NCBI GenBank assembly: GCA_947247005.1
Contig: OX365952.1
Location: forward strand, 50,634,722 to 50,698,721
Direction: 5' to 3'
Length of the DNA stretch: 64,000 nt
Origin: Spisula solida
Taxonomy: Eukaryota > Mollusca > Bivalvia > Venerida > Mactridae
Every line of letters starts with the position of its first letter. Position 1 is the first letter of the stretch. Position numbers and translations under genes: made by a program. The notes beneath the pieces were generated by a model. The model saw only the letters and a list, made by a program, of their open reading frames with translations. It searched no databases and had not been told where the DNA came from. Positions 53,291 through 63,340 of this stretch are shown piece by piece.

Positions 53291-53978
53291 CACCATCTCC
53301 TTACTATACTCTCCACTTCTGATTAAGAGCTGTTTCTGACAGCACCGTCACAGTTCACTCCTGGTTGTGTCATCTGCAAGCATCTTATGTTTGGAGACAC
53401 GTTCCGTCGCTTGGTCTTTCTCACCATAAGGAAGGCAAAGGAGTTCGACACATAAACCTACATTGATTAAAAATTGTTTTTAAAAAAAATCTTTCCCTTC
53501 TACTATATTTCATAAAATATAGTAGACGGGATTTTTTGTTTGTTGAAAACTTGTGTCGAACCCCTTTGATGGAAAGTACCGATCGAGGACCCGATATAAA
53601 CTACGGCCTACACAATCAATGTTAGAGGGGGCGTGAATTCCTAACAAATATATCATACATGTATTTCTAAATATTAGAGTTCGTGGAGGGTGGATTCCAC
53701 CAACGATATACATTTCTAATATACCTGGAAATTCGCCACCGGCGATTAATGGTTTGATGTACGAAGCTTCTGAGTCCGAGTTTAATAAACCAATCCTCCT
53801 GGACACAGGTAACTGTATCATTAATGAATAGTAAACCAAAAAAAAATGTTTTTATAAAGTTTATAATATCTTAGAAGATTTATAACACGGGGAATTGACC
53901 ACACAGTCACTGAGGTGCAGTTTGTTTTTAATCAACATTTCATTACTACTGATGTGACTTTAGGTCTTTGATAACATT
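53291..53978. other. 3' flank of lectin-like gene
   Basis: Downstream of the gene stop (minus strand). It holds a 109-residue minus ORF (53510-53839) with no recognisable domain or splice context. The 3' UTR extent is unknown. Confidence 0.4.
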
Positions 53979-54964
53979 TTATAGTCTAGTGTTTGTTGGT
54001 GGATTTCCAGGTGTAACTTTAGCTTGAACTACGTTGTTTGGATAAGCTGGAAGTTCCATATCGTTATACACACGTCTTTCTCTCATTAACCATCCTAAAC
54101 CATTTGCCGGTTGAAAATTCGCGTTGGGCTTTTCCAGTTTCGGTGGGTTTGATGCATATGCTTTTAAACGACCACCAGCAGTCCAAACAAAAGCCGGATT
54201 CTTTGCAGATGTGACTGTTTTGTCGGGCTTTGGAACTGTTTGGATACGACCCTCGGCTGTTATAATAAATGGCGGATTGGAATTGACAGTCGGGAACTTC
54301 TTGAAACGACCACCGGTTGCCATTGCGTAAGGTACAGCTCCAATAGCTTCAGCCAGTTCACTAAGAGGTTCGTGATGCATGATACTGTTCGGTCTAAGGA
54401 ACTTGAAGACATTCATTAACACATGGTGTATCTCATGCCAGATAGTGGACAAGTCAAATAATACAATAATTCCAAAAATAGAGAAAATAATGACACCAGC
54501 CACAATTCCGATACCTACAGACGAGGGTCGGCCGTCCATTACACTGACGTATTTACGTAATGTTACCGTAGTGTTCTTCTTATCCACCGTGAGTTCTTCA
54601 ACTATCTTTTCAACCTTTTCTTCGATTGTTAGATTGACTTCTTCTGGTGGAACACGTGCAAGAAATGTCCATAACTGATTACAGAGACATGTACAGTCAA
54701 CAGGAACTTCTGTTGTGTTTGTGATTGTGTTGTTTGACGCGGTGTTGGTTGCATCTGTGGTGGTTGACGCTTTGGTTGTTGACGCTGTAGTAGATGTCGC
54801 AGTGGTGGTTGACGCTTTGGTTGTTGACGCTGCGGTGGTTGTCGTGGTGGTGGCTGACGAGGTGGTGGTGCTTGTAGTAGTGGTTGTTGTGTCAGTATAA
54901 AAGTCTATACATATTGTGTCGGTTACATTCATGTTTACATCTGTAGCGCTGATTGCAGGAACAT
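53979..54964 (-). CDS. Lectin-like receptor, terminal exon: stalk, TM helix, cytoplasmic tail
   Basis: 986 bp. Acceptor ACATTGTTTTCAG; enters in phase 1; stop TAA at 53979-53981. It encodes a stretch with several N-glycosylation sequons, about 70 residues almost entirely Thr/Ser/Ala (mucin-like, likely O-glycosylated) and a Cys motif CTCLC. A predicted helical segment with KVEKIVEEL follows, then a transmembrane helix (VGIGIVAGVIIFSIFGIIVL), then about 150 cytoplasmic residues. The tail has three related segments: ATGGRFKKFPTV, FIITAEGRIQTVPK and FVWTAGGRLKAY. No ITAM- or ITIM-type motif was recognised. The plus ORF 54715-54900 is the shadow of the Thr codons. Confidence 0.85.
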
Positions 54965-57900
54965 CTGAAAACAATGTATTATTAAGGTCATGCATTCAAA
55001 CAAAATACCAATCCCATTAAAATCAGACCCTTATTACCCTTCACTGCTTTATGTTGATAAAGGCGTAAAGCAATGTAGCAAATGCTAGGATCTGATTTTA
55101 ATGAGATACAAACGTATATACCGTACATCATAATATCAGGAACGTAATTTTGAAAACCACAATCATTGTTTTGGTCGACATTATGACAAGATTACCAGCT
55201 CCAAGTCATTGTGCCATTCATACTTGGAAATGATTCGAACCTGTCTATAACTCAGTTATGCACCTATCAATGTTTTCCCCCAGGGGGGGAGCGGCGGGCA
55301 TACACGGGACTTTTGACAGAAGGCTGTTCCCGATAGGTGGGAATTTGACAGACCGAATGGTGCCGAGTCCCGGAAAATTTTGACTTTGGCCGAAATTTTG
55401 ATCCCGGGTGGTATGTAAAGCATCTCCCAGTGAGGGATTTTGACAAATTGCCCTTGCTCTAGGGTGGGAATTTAGACTTTGAAAAAGTAAAAATGTCAAA
55501 TTCCCCTGGGTCAGCCCGCCGCCCCCCTCCTGGGGGAAACATTGATAGGTGCATTAGTGAAACGTCCCCTGAGCGGCGTATGAAACGACAAAATGTCATT
55601 CTAGTAACCAGACAGTACTGGCGTTCCATTCTCATGTAATATTTCCTACGTACCTGGCGATACAGTACATGTTGGGGGTATATAATTTGCTGAGGCTACG
55701 TACCTGGCGATACAGTACATGTTGGCGGTATATAATCAGCTGAGGCTACGTACCTGTCCATACAGTACATGTTGGCGGTATATAATCAGCTGAGGCTACG
55801 TACCTGTCCATACAGTACATGTTGGCGGTATATAATCAGCTGAGGCTACGTACCTGGTGATACAGTACATGTTGGCGGTATATAATCAGCTGAGGCTACG
55901 TACCTGTCCATACAGTACATGTTGGCGGTATATAATGAACTGAGGCTACGTACCTGGCGATACAGTACATGTTGGTGGTATATAATCAGCTGAGGCTACG
56001 TACCTGGTGATACAGTACATGTTGGTGGTATATAATCAGCTGAGGCTACGTACCTGGTGATACAGTACATGTTGGTGGTATATAATCAGCCGAGGCTACG
56101 TACCTGGTGATACAGTACATGTTGGCGGTATATAATCAGCTGAGGCTACGTACCTGGCGATACAGTACATGTTGGCGGTATATAATCAACCGAGACTACG
56201 TACCTGGCGATACAGTACATGTTGGCGGTATAAAATCAGCTGAGGGTACGTACCTGGTGATACAGTACATGTTGGCGGTATATAATCAGCTGAGGGTACG
56301 TACCTGGTGATACAGTACATGCTGTGGGTATATAATCAGCTGAGGGTACGTACCTGGTGATACAGTACATGTTGGCGGTATATAATCAGCTGAGACTACG
56401 TATCTGGTGATACAGTACATGTTGGGGGTGTATAATCAGCTGAGGGTACGTACCTGGCGATGCAATACATGTTGGTGGTATATAATCAGCTGAGGGTAGT
56501 TGACAGAGATAAAACTTGTCAGGGTCATTGTATGTTGTCGGCATCACGTGGCATAAATTCAACTGAAATAAACAACCATTCAGATTATATCGTTGGCTTA
56601 GAATGAGAAGGTAGTTAGTACAAAATCAATATTTTGAGAAAGAAAGAAAAAACTATCTGAAAACTACTCTTTACTTATTGAAAAACTAACTGTTTAAACT
56701 TCCGTTTGGTCAACAAGACAGCTGCATGCACTTCCGATTTTTATGAAAATAGGCTCGTAAGAAGCGCCTTGAGATGCAGATTTCAAATATGCTTGAATCT
56801 TATAAGTACTTACGACCTTCTAAGTCTAAGCCAGTGGTAAGCCAGTACAACCACTGCAGAGTGTGCTCCACTATAGAGCAAACACTTCTCTACAACAACA
56901 CCTTCAAGATTTCCCTTAGCTGTATACATGTATATAATTAAATTTCGAAATAATCTAAAATATCAACTTACAGACAAGTGATTACAGCTGACGTATGGTC
57001 AAATGGACCAACCTAACATTTAAAAAAAACACCATAAGTTTATGTGTGGGTCTACAAACCTAATCTCCTTAAATGGCAGCAATTCATTTATGATAACTAT
57101 GTATGGCGAGTATATACATTTGTATGTGTATATTTTAAAATAAGACTTACTTGTTGGAAGTATGTTGAATCACATAGTGTACCATCACATAGAATATCAC
57201 ACGTGACCACATCTGTGCTGATAATAATCTCATCACATGTTGGGACACATCCTGATATAAATAAGCATGATAACATGCTACAGTCCCGTTAGGATATGGT
57301 GATAATGACGTTGCCGTTTATGTGTACCCAAAAGATTGAGTCCATTGTCTAAACAGATAGTGCGAACATAGTTTGTTAGTTTAGCATTAAAAGTAAAGCT
57401 GTCTGTATACATTAATTGGTACCCATAGGTGCAAAATATAAAGTTTCTTTGTCCCACTTGAATGGTAACTTAGTCACAAAAAGATGGAAAAACAGCATCT
57501 TGGATCACATGGGTATTTAAATTCAGAACATCTACATCGTTATTTCTTTGTCATTTTACTCATATACATGTAGTAACTGTAGTTTCAGAACCTAGTATAC
57601 TTGTGACCGCCTGATAAACAGATATTGAATAATTTAACCAAGTTAAATTTAGCAACAATTATTTACTGTATACTTATTTTTGGTGGGCACTGTATATACA
57701 TGTACGTAGACTTTGTATTGTCAATAATGTCATGGGAAACATGGGGGAACAAAGAGAACCCCAACCAGAGTTTGGGGTGGAAGCAGATCGACCTAAAGAC
57801 AGAGAGGGGGAGGGGGAGAGAGATATGGAGAGAGGGGGTAACGGACGTAATCTATAACTCACCATCATTGTCAGTCATACAAATAAACGAATGAGTTTCA

Positions 57901-59089
57901 CTACACATACGTCCTTTCAGCCACATGTCCATGAAAGCTAAGTTGAACACTTCTCTCCGGACCCACATGGTTACACATACATAGTCAGTGATGGGATAGT
58001 CGTCCACGGCTGGTTCTAGGTATGCTGGTACCGTACAGTTATCCCAGTAATACAGTGTAGGGGAACCAGTGTCCGGGGCATGCAGGCCGAACCAGTATAT
58101 ACCGTTAGATGACCGGTGTTCCTTACTGTACGATATATTCCTGTCGGATAAACAATATTTTAATCAGTATAGCACAGAAAATTTGACCTGATCCTGACAT
58201 TTATGCATGAACATACAGTATCAAGGTTCTTGCGTTGAATATATAAATTTACGCGAGCAAATCGTGCAATATCAGTGCTTTGTATTTGTAGAGCGTCTTC
58301 GTGATACTTTCAGCCTATGGAAACATACAACCGGAGACACTAAATCAGCTGTTAAATTATGCTAATAAAAGGTCGAGCGTCGTGTCAAATTCTCTGTACT
58401 ATAGACTATTGAACTAATTATATTGTAATTTATTTATTTATTTAGTTCGAAATCTTGAAAGACATGTTTTTACAACTTATATTGACACCTCATTTCTGAT
58501 GGCACCCATAGCCACGAGAATATGAGAGAAAAGCCAGTTTTCCCTTTTTATGCTCAGCGTCAAGCATATAAGGGGTCTAGGTTCTATGGACTCTGTCACA
58601 TTGAATTAGTAGTTGATATAATATGTTTACATGTATGTAGGACCCGAATTAATTACAGCTTAGAAAATACTCGTGCACATGTACATGTAAGATAAGATAA
58701 GATAGGATCGTGTACATGTATGCCGGAAAGATTCTGATACGAGTATGATACGAATGTCCGTAAAGAGGTTTCAAAGTTGGCTCAGAAAAAATAATCTTGC
58801 GTTCAAGTAAAATTACTGTCTAATAGTGTTGATGAATTTTACATCCGTACGATTAAACAACAATTGAATATACTAGTTTTAGTCTATCTAATGATTGCAT
58901 GCTCAATCTAAAATTCTATTTGATTAAGAAATGTATTGCCACGTTTATCGGTAAATTCTACAATGTTCAAGTGAAATATGTGGCGAACTCGTTGTCAAAG
59001 AGTGTCTGAACACGCAATGAATGGGGTGGTCTTACTGTGTAGAATATTGGATCAAACATAACAACAGAGATAAATATCATGTTACAACT

Positions 59090-59129
<40 letters not shown>

Positions 59130-61624
59130 CTACAACAACAACAACAACAACAACAACAACTACAACAACAACAACTACAACAACAACAGCCTGATTAGTT
59201 CCTGATACACTGGTTAGTAACCTCAGATTGAATTAAGCCGGTTGTATTTTTAGACCTTGAGCTGACAATTGACCCTGCTCCCCCCCAGGGGGAATTTTCA
59301 ACACTATGATTTTCTTAAACCTTATGGTAGGTGGCATTCACAGACAAAAGTTTGCAAGTTTCTGTTGGGGCTTTAACGAGTAACTGAGGTTTGAAATACG
59401 TGACTATGCGATTTTCTACATAAATCATTATTTTTGCTTATATAATTATTATAAACGTGCCAATTTTTTAATAAATCATATGAATACAACATTTATGTAT
59501 GTTAAAGGTATTTACAATTACAACAATCAGTTGTACAAATTATAACAGGCAAACAAAATGATATAACACCCGTAATTTACGTTACTTTGAATGAAATTAC
59601 TATAATATTAAAGAATAGTCAACGTATATGACGTTTTTAAGTTAAGAAATGATGATACTGATTAGTATGCAGTCTAATAATGTTTATAACTATTGTGCAA
59701 CTACACAAATAGTTAATAGATATGAAACAACCTCTCAGTTAAAATGTTGGTATAACACGTACAGTGGGATGATAATTAGTGATTTTAGGTGACATCTAAA
59801 GTAGAACAAGCAATGTTTTATGCCGAAATGTTCGCCTGTATCTGTACTATATGGAACTGCCGGCATAAATTGTCAACGCGTGGTGCGGATCCAAAAATCC
59901 AAGATGGCGTCCAAGATGGCCGCCATAATTTACGAATACACTAAAAATTCCATGTTCTCATGCACTTTTGTTTATTTATGTATATAGTCACAAATATGTG
60001 CTTACATATTATTCATTTGATAATGTACATCAAAGGGACATACAAAACTTACCACTTTGAAGCCAATGTCAAGGTCATTTCAAGGTCAAGTTAAGAAAAA
60101 TGTGCCATATGGGATATGTAACACTGCAAAGTACAGGCATCCCTCGACCAAATGGGGAACATAACACTTGTCCAGTACAACCATCGTATGTATTGTGTAC
60201 TCACCACCACATAGTACAACCATCTAATGCCATACTGGGTAGTAACTACAATTATTATAGCCATGCAAAGCCATAAGGGGTACTCTCAACAACTGAGTAC
60301 AGTCAAACCAAACCCTATGTTATACTTACCACTACCAATTACACCCATATCACACCCGACTGGGTACTCATCACCATCATATACCAGCCCTGAACGGTGT
60401 CTAACTACCCCTATCAGGCCTTAGGGGGTTCTCAAACCACTTAATATTCAACCCAGGCGCTATGAGGTACTAATAACACTGTCCATACATACATGCCGTA
60501 ACCAATGGAGTACTTACAACTGCTTAGTACAACAACTACTGTTAGGTTTTAATGACCCCAGCTATACCTAAGGCCCTTTGGGATACTTACAACTAAAGAG
60601 TTTGCAGCTACTAGTATACACTCTTGAATAACATATGTAAATTTGGAATTATTAAATAGCATAATGGTACAATTTATCTTTAAAAATTACAAAAAAAATA
60701 TATATATTTTGGGGGTAACGTATTTTAAAGCGTGGTAACGGAGAAAAGCCCCACCCGCCAGTTGCAAACTTTATGCCAAAATGTTCGCCACACCTTGGGG
60801 TTTCAAAAAAAATGGTCCGCAAAATTCCCCCTGGGGGAGCAAAACCCCCCTCTCGCTCACGGTCTATTTCTATTTCGGTCCGCTGTTCCATTTGGTACTA
60901 CATGTAGTATTGCTGGTTGCGAGTTTGACAATAGTTTCTGGATAGCCGTCGAAATACAGCTACATACATGTATTATATATAAACATCTACAAACCGTAGA
61001 ATGAATACGGTAATGAATGATGATATTATCCTTCTGTCTAACAATCGCCGCTCGTACAGGTAAGTACAAGCGTAGTACAGGGAGTGTAGGGTAGTTACAT
61101 TACGATGTCCAGGTAGGTACACTCGATGCTGAACATACGCGCATCAATGTCTAGAATAATCACAATTTCGCTGGCTTAGCATGAGAAGGTCGTAGGTGCA
61201 AAAATCGATATTTTGATAAACAAAAAAAACTGTCTGAAAACTTCTCTTTACTTATGGAAAAACAAGCTTTTTCATCTTCAATTGCGATTTTTATGAAAGT
61301 AGGCTCATAAGAAGCGCCTTGTGATGCAGATTTCAAATATGTATGAGTCTTATAAGGTCGTAGGTCGCACTAACGGTTTCTCATTCTAAGCCAGCGATTC
61401 ATATGTTCTATCAAATGTATGGCCTACACTATAATAATTGTCTTATTATGATAAACGAACTTACAATAATTCAATCCACATATTCCATTCTGTCTCGTTC
61501 TGGATCAGCAGGAGTTGACTCCCGCCATTTCTACATGTTTCACGTGCATCGTTCCACGTGTGCTCGCCCGTGTATATCGTGTAATAATGTGCTTCTTCGG
61601 ACCACGTGCTTTGTACCAAAAAAT
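53979..61624 (-). CDS. Membrane C-type-lectin-like receptor with mucin-like stalk (5' end missing)
   Basis: Five coding exons in matching phase: 61465-61624, 57863-58140, 57151-57251, 56454-56562 and 53979-54964. Together they are 1634 bases; with one base from an unseen upstream exon this is 545 codons including the stop. Order in the protein: C-type-lectin-like domain (CTLD; exons 1-2 of the model), two short Cys-containing exons, a Thr/Ser-rich stalk, one transmembrane helix and a cytoplasmic tail. This predicts a type I cell-surface protein; a signal peptide should lie in an upstream exon that I did not find. The CTLD lacks the EPN/QPD and WND motifs of classical calcium-dependent sugar binding, so its ligand is unknown. 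The fourth exon's 3' end is repeated as a 50-bp minisatellite in the following intron. Gene identity beyond this is not known. Confidence 0.78.
54965..55258. other. Intron between the last two exons, proximal part
   Basis: No feature apart from a short inverted AAAATCAGACCC/GATCTGATTTTA pair near 55017-55100. Confidence 0.4.
55259..55553. mobile_element. 295-bp PIF/Harbinger-like MITE, TTA target duplication
   Basis: The TIRs start TGCACCTATCAATG on both sides and continue into a TTTCCCCC run; TTA flanks both ends (55256-55258 and 55554-55556). A 3-bp TWA duplication is typical of PIF/Harbinger. Inner GGGAATTT and CCCGGGTGG blocks are partly palindromic. A half copy starts the minisatellite at 22446. 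The minus ORF 55245-55499 is a shadow. It lies in the last intron of the lectin-like gene. Confidence 0.78.
55645..56510 (-). repeat. 50-bp minisatellite copying an exon end with its splice donor (~17 units)
   Basis: Head-to-tail 50-bp units. On the minus strand each contains CAGCTGATTATATACCGCCA, ACATGTACTGTATCACCAG and then GTACGTAGCC. The unit nearest the gene (56454-56500) is the 3' part of coding exon 4 of the lectin-like gene with its donor CCAG|GTACGT. Units differ by few changes (GGTGA, GGCGA or GTCCA before the donor), so the array is young or homogenised. The plus ORF 56107-56310 is its translation and not a gene. Confidence 0.92.
56454..56562 (-). CDS. Lectin-like receptor, exon 4 of the visible model (small Cys exon)
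   Basis: 109 bp; acceptor TGTTTATTTCAG; phase 0 in, phase 1 out at donor GCCAG|GTACGT. It encodes LNLCHVMPTTYNDPDKFYLC plus a short QLPSADYIPPTC segment. The spacing of Cys around NDPDKFYLCQ vaguely recalls chitin-binding peritrophin-type modules, but too little is present to claim that. Phase agrees with the exons on both sides. The donor shown is the first of about 17 equivalent donors. Confidence 0.65.
56592..56833. mobile_element. MITE-like repeat, copy 2 of 3
   Basis: Starts near CGTTGGCTTAGAATGAGAAG and ends CTAAGTCTAAGCCAGTGG. The interior GAAGCGCCTTGAGATGCAGATTT is shared with 61168-61396 and 50755-50950. It lies in the intron upstream of exon 4. A pogo-like scrap (CCACTATAGAGCAAACACTT) follows at 56855-56925. 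Confidence 0.65.
57151..57251 (-). CDS. Lectin-like receptor, exon 3 of the visible model (Cys-rich)
   Basis: 101 bp, missed by ORF-length criteria. Acceptor TTATTTATATCAG; phase 1 in, phase 0 out at donor CAACAA|GTAAGT. It encodes CVPTCDEIIISTDVVTCDIL followed by CDGTLCDSTYFQQ, five cysteines in 33 residues. Phase fits the CTLD exon before it (…TDND-G) and exon 4 after it, which is the main support. Confidence 0.65.
57252..57862. other. Intron with right half of a mariner-like MITE and a GA-rich tract
   Basis: 57405-57693 matches the right part of the MITE at 9227-9827, including the end ATACTTATTTTTGGTGGGCA. A purine tract (AGAGAGGGGGAGGGGGAGAG) lies at 57800-57840. The ORFs 57044-57292, 57625-57894 and 57674-57868 are chance or shadow frames. 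Confidence 0.6.
57863..58140 (-). CDS. Lectin-like receptor, CTLD C-terminal exon
   Basis: 278 bp; acceptor TTTATCCGACAG; donor AATGATG|GTGAGT. It completes the CTLD: GIYWFGLHAPDTGSPTLYYW (the WxG-type core strand), DNC, DYVCVTMW and GRMCSETHSFICM. The last two Cys fit the conserved pair before and at the FIC end of the fold. An extra Cys follows YYWD. No EPN/QPD tripeptide and no WND precede the third conserved Cys, so classical calcium-dependent sugar binding is not predicted. Confidence 0.83.
58195..58345. repeat. Diverged repeat, inverted copy of 53131-53290
   Basis: See the partner entry. It lies in the 3.3-kb intron inside the CTLD. Confidence 0.55.
58497..58580 (-). mobile_element. 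Headless copy of SINE family 2
   Basis: On the minus strand: AAAAAGGGAAAACTGGCTTT, TCTCTCATATTCTCGTGGCT, matching the body of 28366-28550 (AAAGGGAAACTCGCTTCTCT, CTCATACCCTCGTGGCGATG). The tRNA-like head is absent. Confidence 0.6.
58581..59079. other. Intron sequence, no feature seen
   Basis: AT-rich. A short GATAAGATAAGATAG run lies near 58690-58706. Confidence 0.4.
59083..59190. repeat. (CAA)n microsatellite
   Basis: About 35 CAA triplets interrupted by a few CTA triplets (ACTACAACAACAACAA). It lies in the CTLD intron. Confidence 0.95.
59191..59760. other. Intron sequence, no feature seen
   Basis: No gene, array or terminal repeat recognised, apart from a short CTCCCCCCCAGGGGGA palindrome near 59278. 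Confidence 0.4.
59761..60620. mobile_element. Partial copy of the fold-back element with its core inverted
   Basis: 59761-60085 matches the left arm of the 21416-25624 element (GTAGAACAAGCAATGTT, GGAACTGCCGGCATAAATTG, CCAAGATGGCGTCCAAGATG). From about 60098 to 60620 it continues with the minisatellite, but reading in the opposite orientation (GTACTCACCACCACATAGTA, GTACAACCATCTAATGCCAT). No complete right arm follows. It lies in the CTLD intron of the lectin-like gene. Confidence 0.7.
60621..61167. other. Intron sequence, little recognised
   Basis: Near 60770-60800 a short segment (TTTATGCCAAAATGTTCGCC) resembles the fold-back arm (TATACCAAAATGTTCGCC) and may be a scrap of its lost right arm. 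The ORFs 60652-61069 are unsupported. Confidence 0.4.
61168..61396. mobile_element. MITE-like repeat, copy 3 of 3, with visible TIRs
   Basis: Ends CGCTGGCTTAGCATGAGAA and, reversed, CGCTGGCTTAGAATGAGAA: 19-bp TIRs with one mismatch, spanning about 225 bp. The interior AGAAGCGCCTTGTGATGCAG matches copies at 50755-50950 and 56592-56833. Superfamily unknown. Confidence 0.7.
61465..61624 (-). CDS. Lectin-like receptor, CTLD N-terminal exon
   Basis: 160 bp; acceptor TTGATTTTTGTCAG; donor GAATTATT|GTAAGT. It encodes an N-terminal CTLD signature: HYYTIYTGEHTWNDARETCR, then NGGSQLLLIQNETEWNMWIE. TW-x-DA-x3-C and G-x-LL-x-I are the hallmark of the first helix and strand. It is entered with one base of a codon from an upstream exon that I could not locate; that exon should carry the signal peptide. 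Confidence 0.82.
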
Positions 61625-62154
61625 CTGACAAAAATCAAACGTTCAGTATATTTTTACTTGGATTTATATTAATTAAATACCAAAGTATTGGTTACATTTT
61701 GGGGCGTAGTTTAATAAAAACGCACACTCTGTCATACTCAATGTTTGTAAAGTATTATTGCATTGTATTCTGACAAAAGTTTATGAAAGGACATATAAAT
61801 TCCAATGAAATACAGGAAACCTGCTGCACAAATATAAAATATTAGTGTGTTTAATTCATTTGACGTATTTTAATGCGAGTCAACAAACTCAATGAAAAGC
61901 ATAAGTGTGCGTTTTTAAATGTCACGAGTATAGTAACTGATTAAGGTCAGCTTTGTTCTGTTTATTGAACTATTTCAGGTGAATCCGTATAGATGTTACA
62001 TGTACGTGGACGAATGTATTGATTTTGGAACTTAAAATGGAGATTTAATGTCGATTCAAAATCGAACTTTGTCTTTAAATATTCATCGAACTACAACTCC
62101 TCGTGTTTTCAAAATGTTATGATGACAGACCGCTGTGCTACTAGTACGTATTTC
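61625..62154. other. Upstream intron or 5' flank of lectin-like gene
   Basis: A signal-peptide exon is expected upstream of 61624 on the minus strand. No convincing short hydrophobic exon with correct phase was recognised here or up to 64000. Confidence 0.4.
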
Positions 62155-62455
62155 ATGGGGAGATGGGGGACGGGAAGACGGGGGACGAGGGACGAGGGAC
62201 GGGGAGATGGGGAGGCGGGAAGATGAGGGGACGTGGAGAAGGGGAGATGGGGAGACGGGAAGACGAGGGACGGGGAGATGGGGAGACGGGAAGACGAGGG
62301 ACGGGGAGATGGGGGGACGGGAAGACGTGGAGACGGGGAGATGGGGGGACGGGAAGACGAGGGACGGGGAGATGGGGAGGCGGGGAGACGTGGAGACGGG
62401 GAGATGGGGAGGCGGGGAGACGATGGACGGGGTGGGGGAGACGGGGAGCAGGGAG
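62155..62455. repeat. G-rich minisatellite (GGGGAGATGGGGAGACGGGAAG-type)
   Basis: About 300 bp, almost purely purine on the plus strand, built from AGACGGGAAGACGAGGGACG and GGGGAGATGGGGAGACGG-type blocks of 7-8 bp nested in ~36-bp higher units. Runs of three or four G could form quadruplexes. All overlapping ORFs (62135-62859) are translations of the repeat. Confidence 0.92.
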
Positions 62456-62476
62456 ATACTAGCTATTCTCGTGGAA

Positions 62477-62915
62477 TAAGCGGATTTAGCTCAGTGGGGA
62501 ACGCACTGGGCTGTCAATCTAGAGGTCGTGGGTTCAATCCCTGGCATCGGCACTTGACAAATTCTGAAATATTTATAATATTTCCCGCTATATCTGGCCG
62601 TGTGGTCTGCAAGTATCTGGAAGTGCCAGGAAGCTGTGTATCGGTGCTATACACCGGGCACGTTAAAGAACCAGGCTGTCTATTCGAAATAAGAGCTAGG
62701 CGCACTTCTGCAGCGCCGGACATGTCTGTATCTAATGTCTCTCTCTCTCTCTCTCTCTCTCTTCAGGGGCTATCTCTCAGTCTGTCCCTCTGGTCAGATC
62801 ATGCTGTATCTGCACTGGTAGAGGATGCACCTGCGCCCTTGTGGCTGCAACATGGGTAAAGCGCCTTTGAACGTGCGTTCGCATGAAAAGGGCGCTATAT
62901 AAAATCTGGTATATT
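62477..62915 (+). mobile_element. tRNA-Asp-headed SINE, full length, with CT expansion
   Basis: The head GCGGATTTAGCTCAGTGGGG to GGTTCAATCCCTGGCATCGG is followed by the same body and tail as 20921-21365. A CT dinucleotide run of about 11 repeats replaces the CTCTCTCTCCC block, and the tail ends AAAAGGGCGCTATATAAAAT. The two full copies are very similar, suggesting recent activity. Confidence 0.85.
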
Positions 62916-63340
62916 ATGGAAAACCATTTGCTGTGACAAATATATTGATTTTGAAATTTTCCATAGTAATTATTATTCATGAAGCAAAATGCAAAATAAA
63001 TATTCTGATTTTAATCGAGTTGTAGCCTGCTCTTGTAGAGTCGTGTGGCGTCGTAAACGTTGTTCGCCGTAATTCAAGATGTCATGTATGCACGGTATTT
63101 GATAAATTATTTACCTAAATATTTCAAAATAGTATCACGTTTTAAAATGTGTTTAGTTTTTAAATACATACACTAAATTCGTTTAAATGTGCATATTTAG
63201 AGAACGGCTACTACTGTTTTAAACAAAAACTCCTCCTTTAAAGATATTATTATTATTATACATTTAATTTAACTACTTTTCAAAACATTTTCCCAATACG
63301 GCAATAGTAACTCAGTGAGTGATTCACCATGTACATGTAT
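62916..63340. other. Intergenic, no feature seen
   Basis: AT-rich; contains a short TTATTATTATTAT run near 63246. Confidence 0.4.

Noticed and set aside
53510..53839. 109-residue minus ORF
   Set aside because: No domain, no family resemblance, and no splice phase linking it to the lectin-like gene; it lies after that gene's stop. It could be a retroelement scrap, but I cannot support it.
54715..54900. Valine-rich plus-strand ORF
   Set aside because: It is the complement of the threonine-coding stalk in the lectin-like gene.
57674..57894. ORFs near the GA-rich tract in the lectin-like gene
   Set aside because: They overlap the donor side of the CTLD exon in wrong frames or strand, and depend on the simple-sequence tract.
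62135..62859. Three overlapping ORFs rich in Gly, Arg, Glu and Trp
   Set aside because: The open frames result from the purine minisatellite and run into a SINE.
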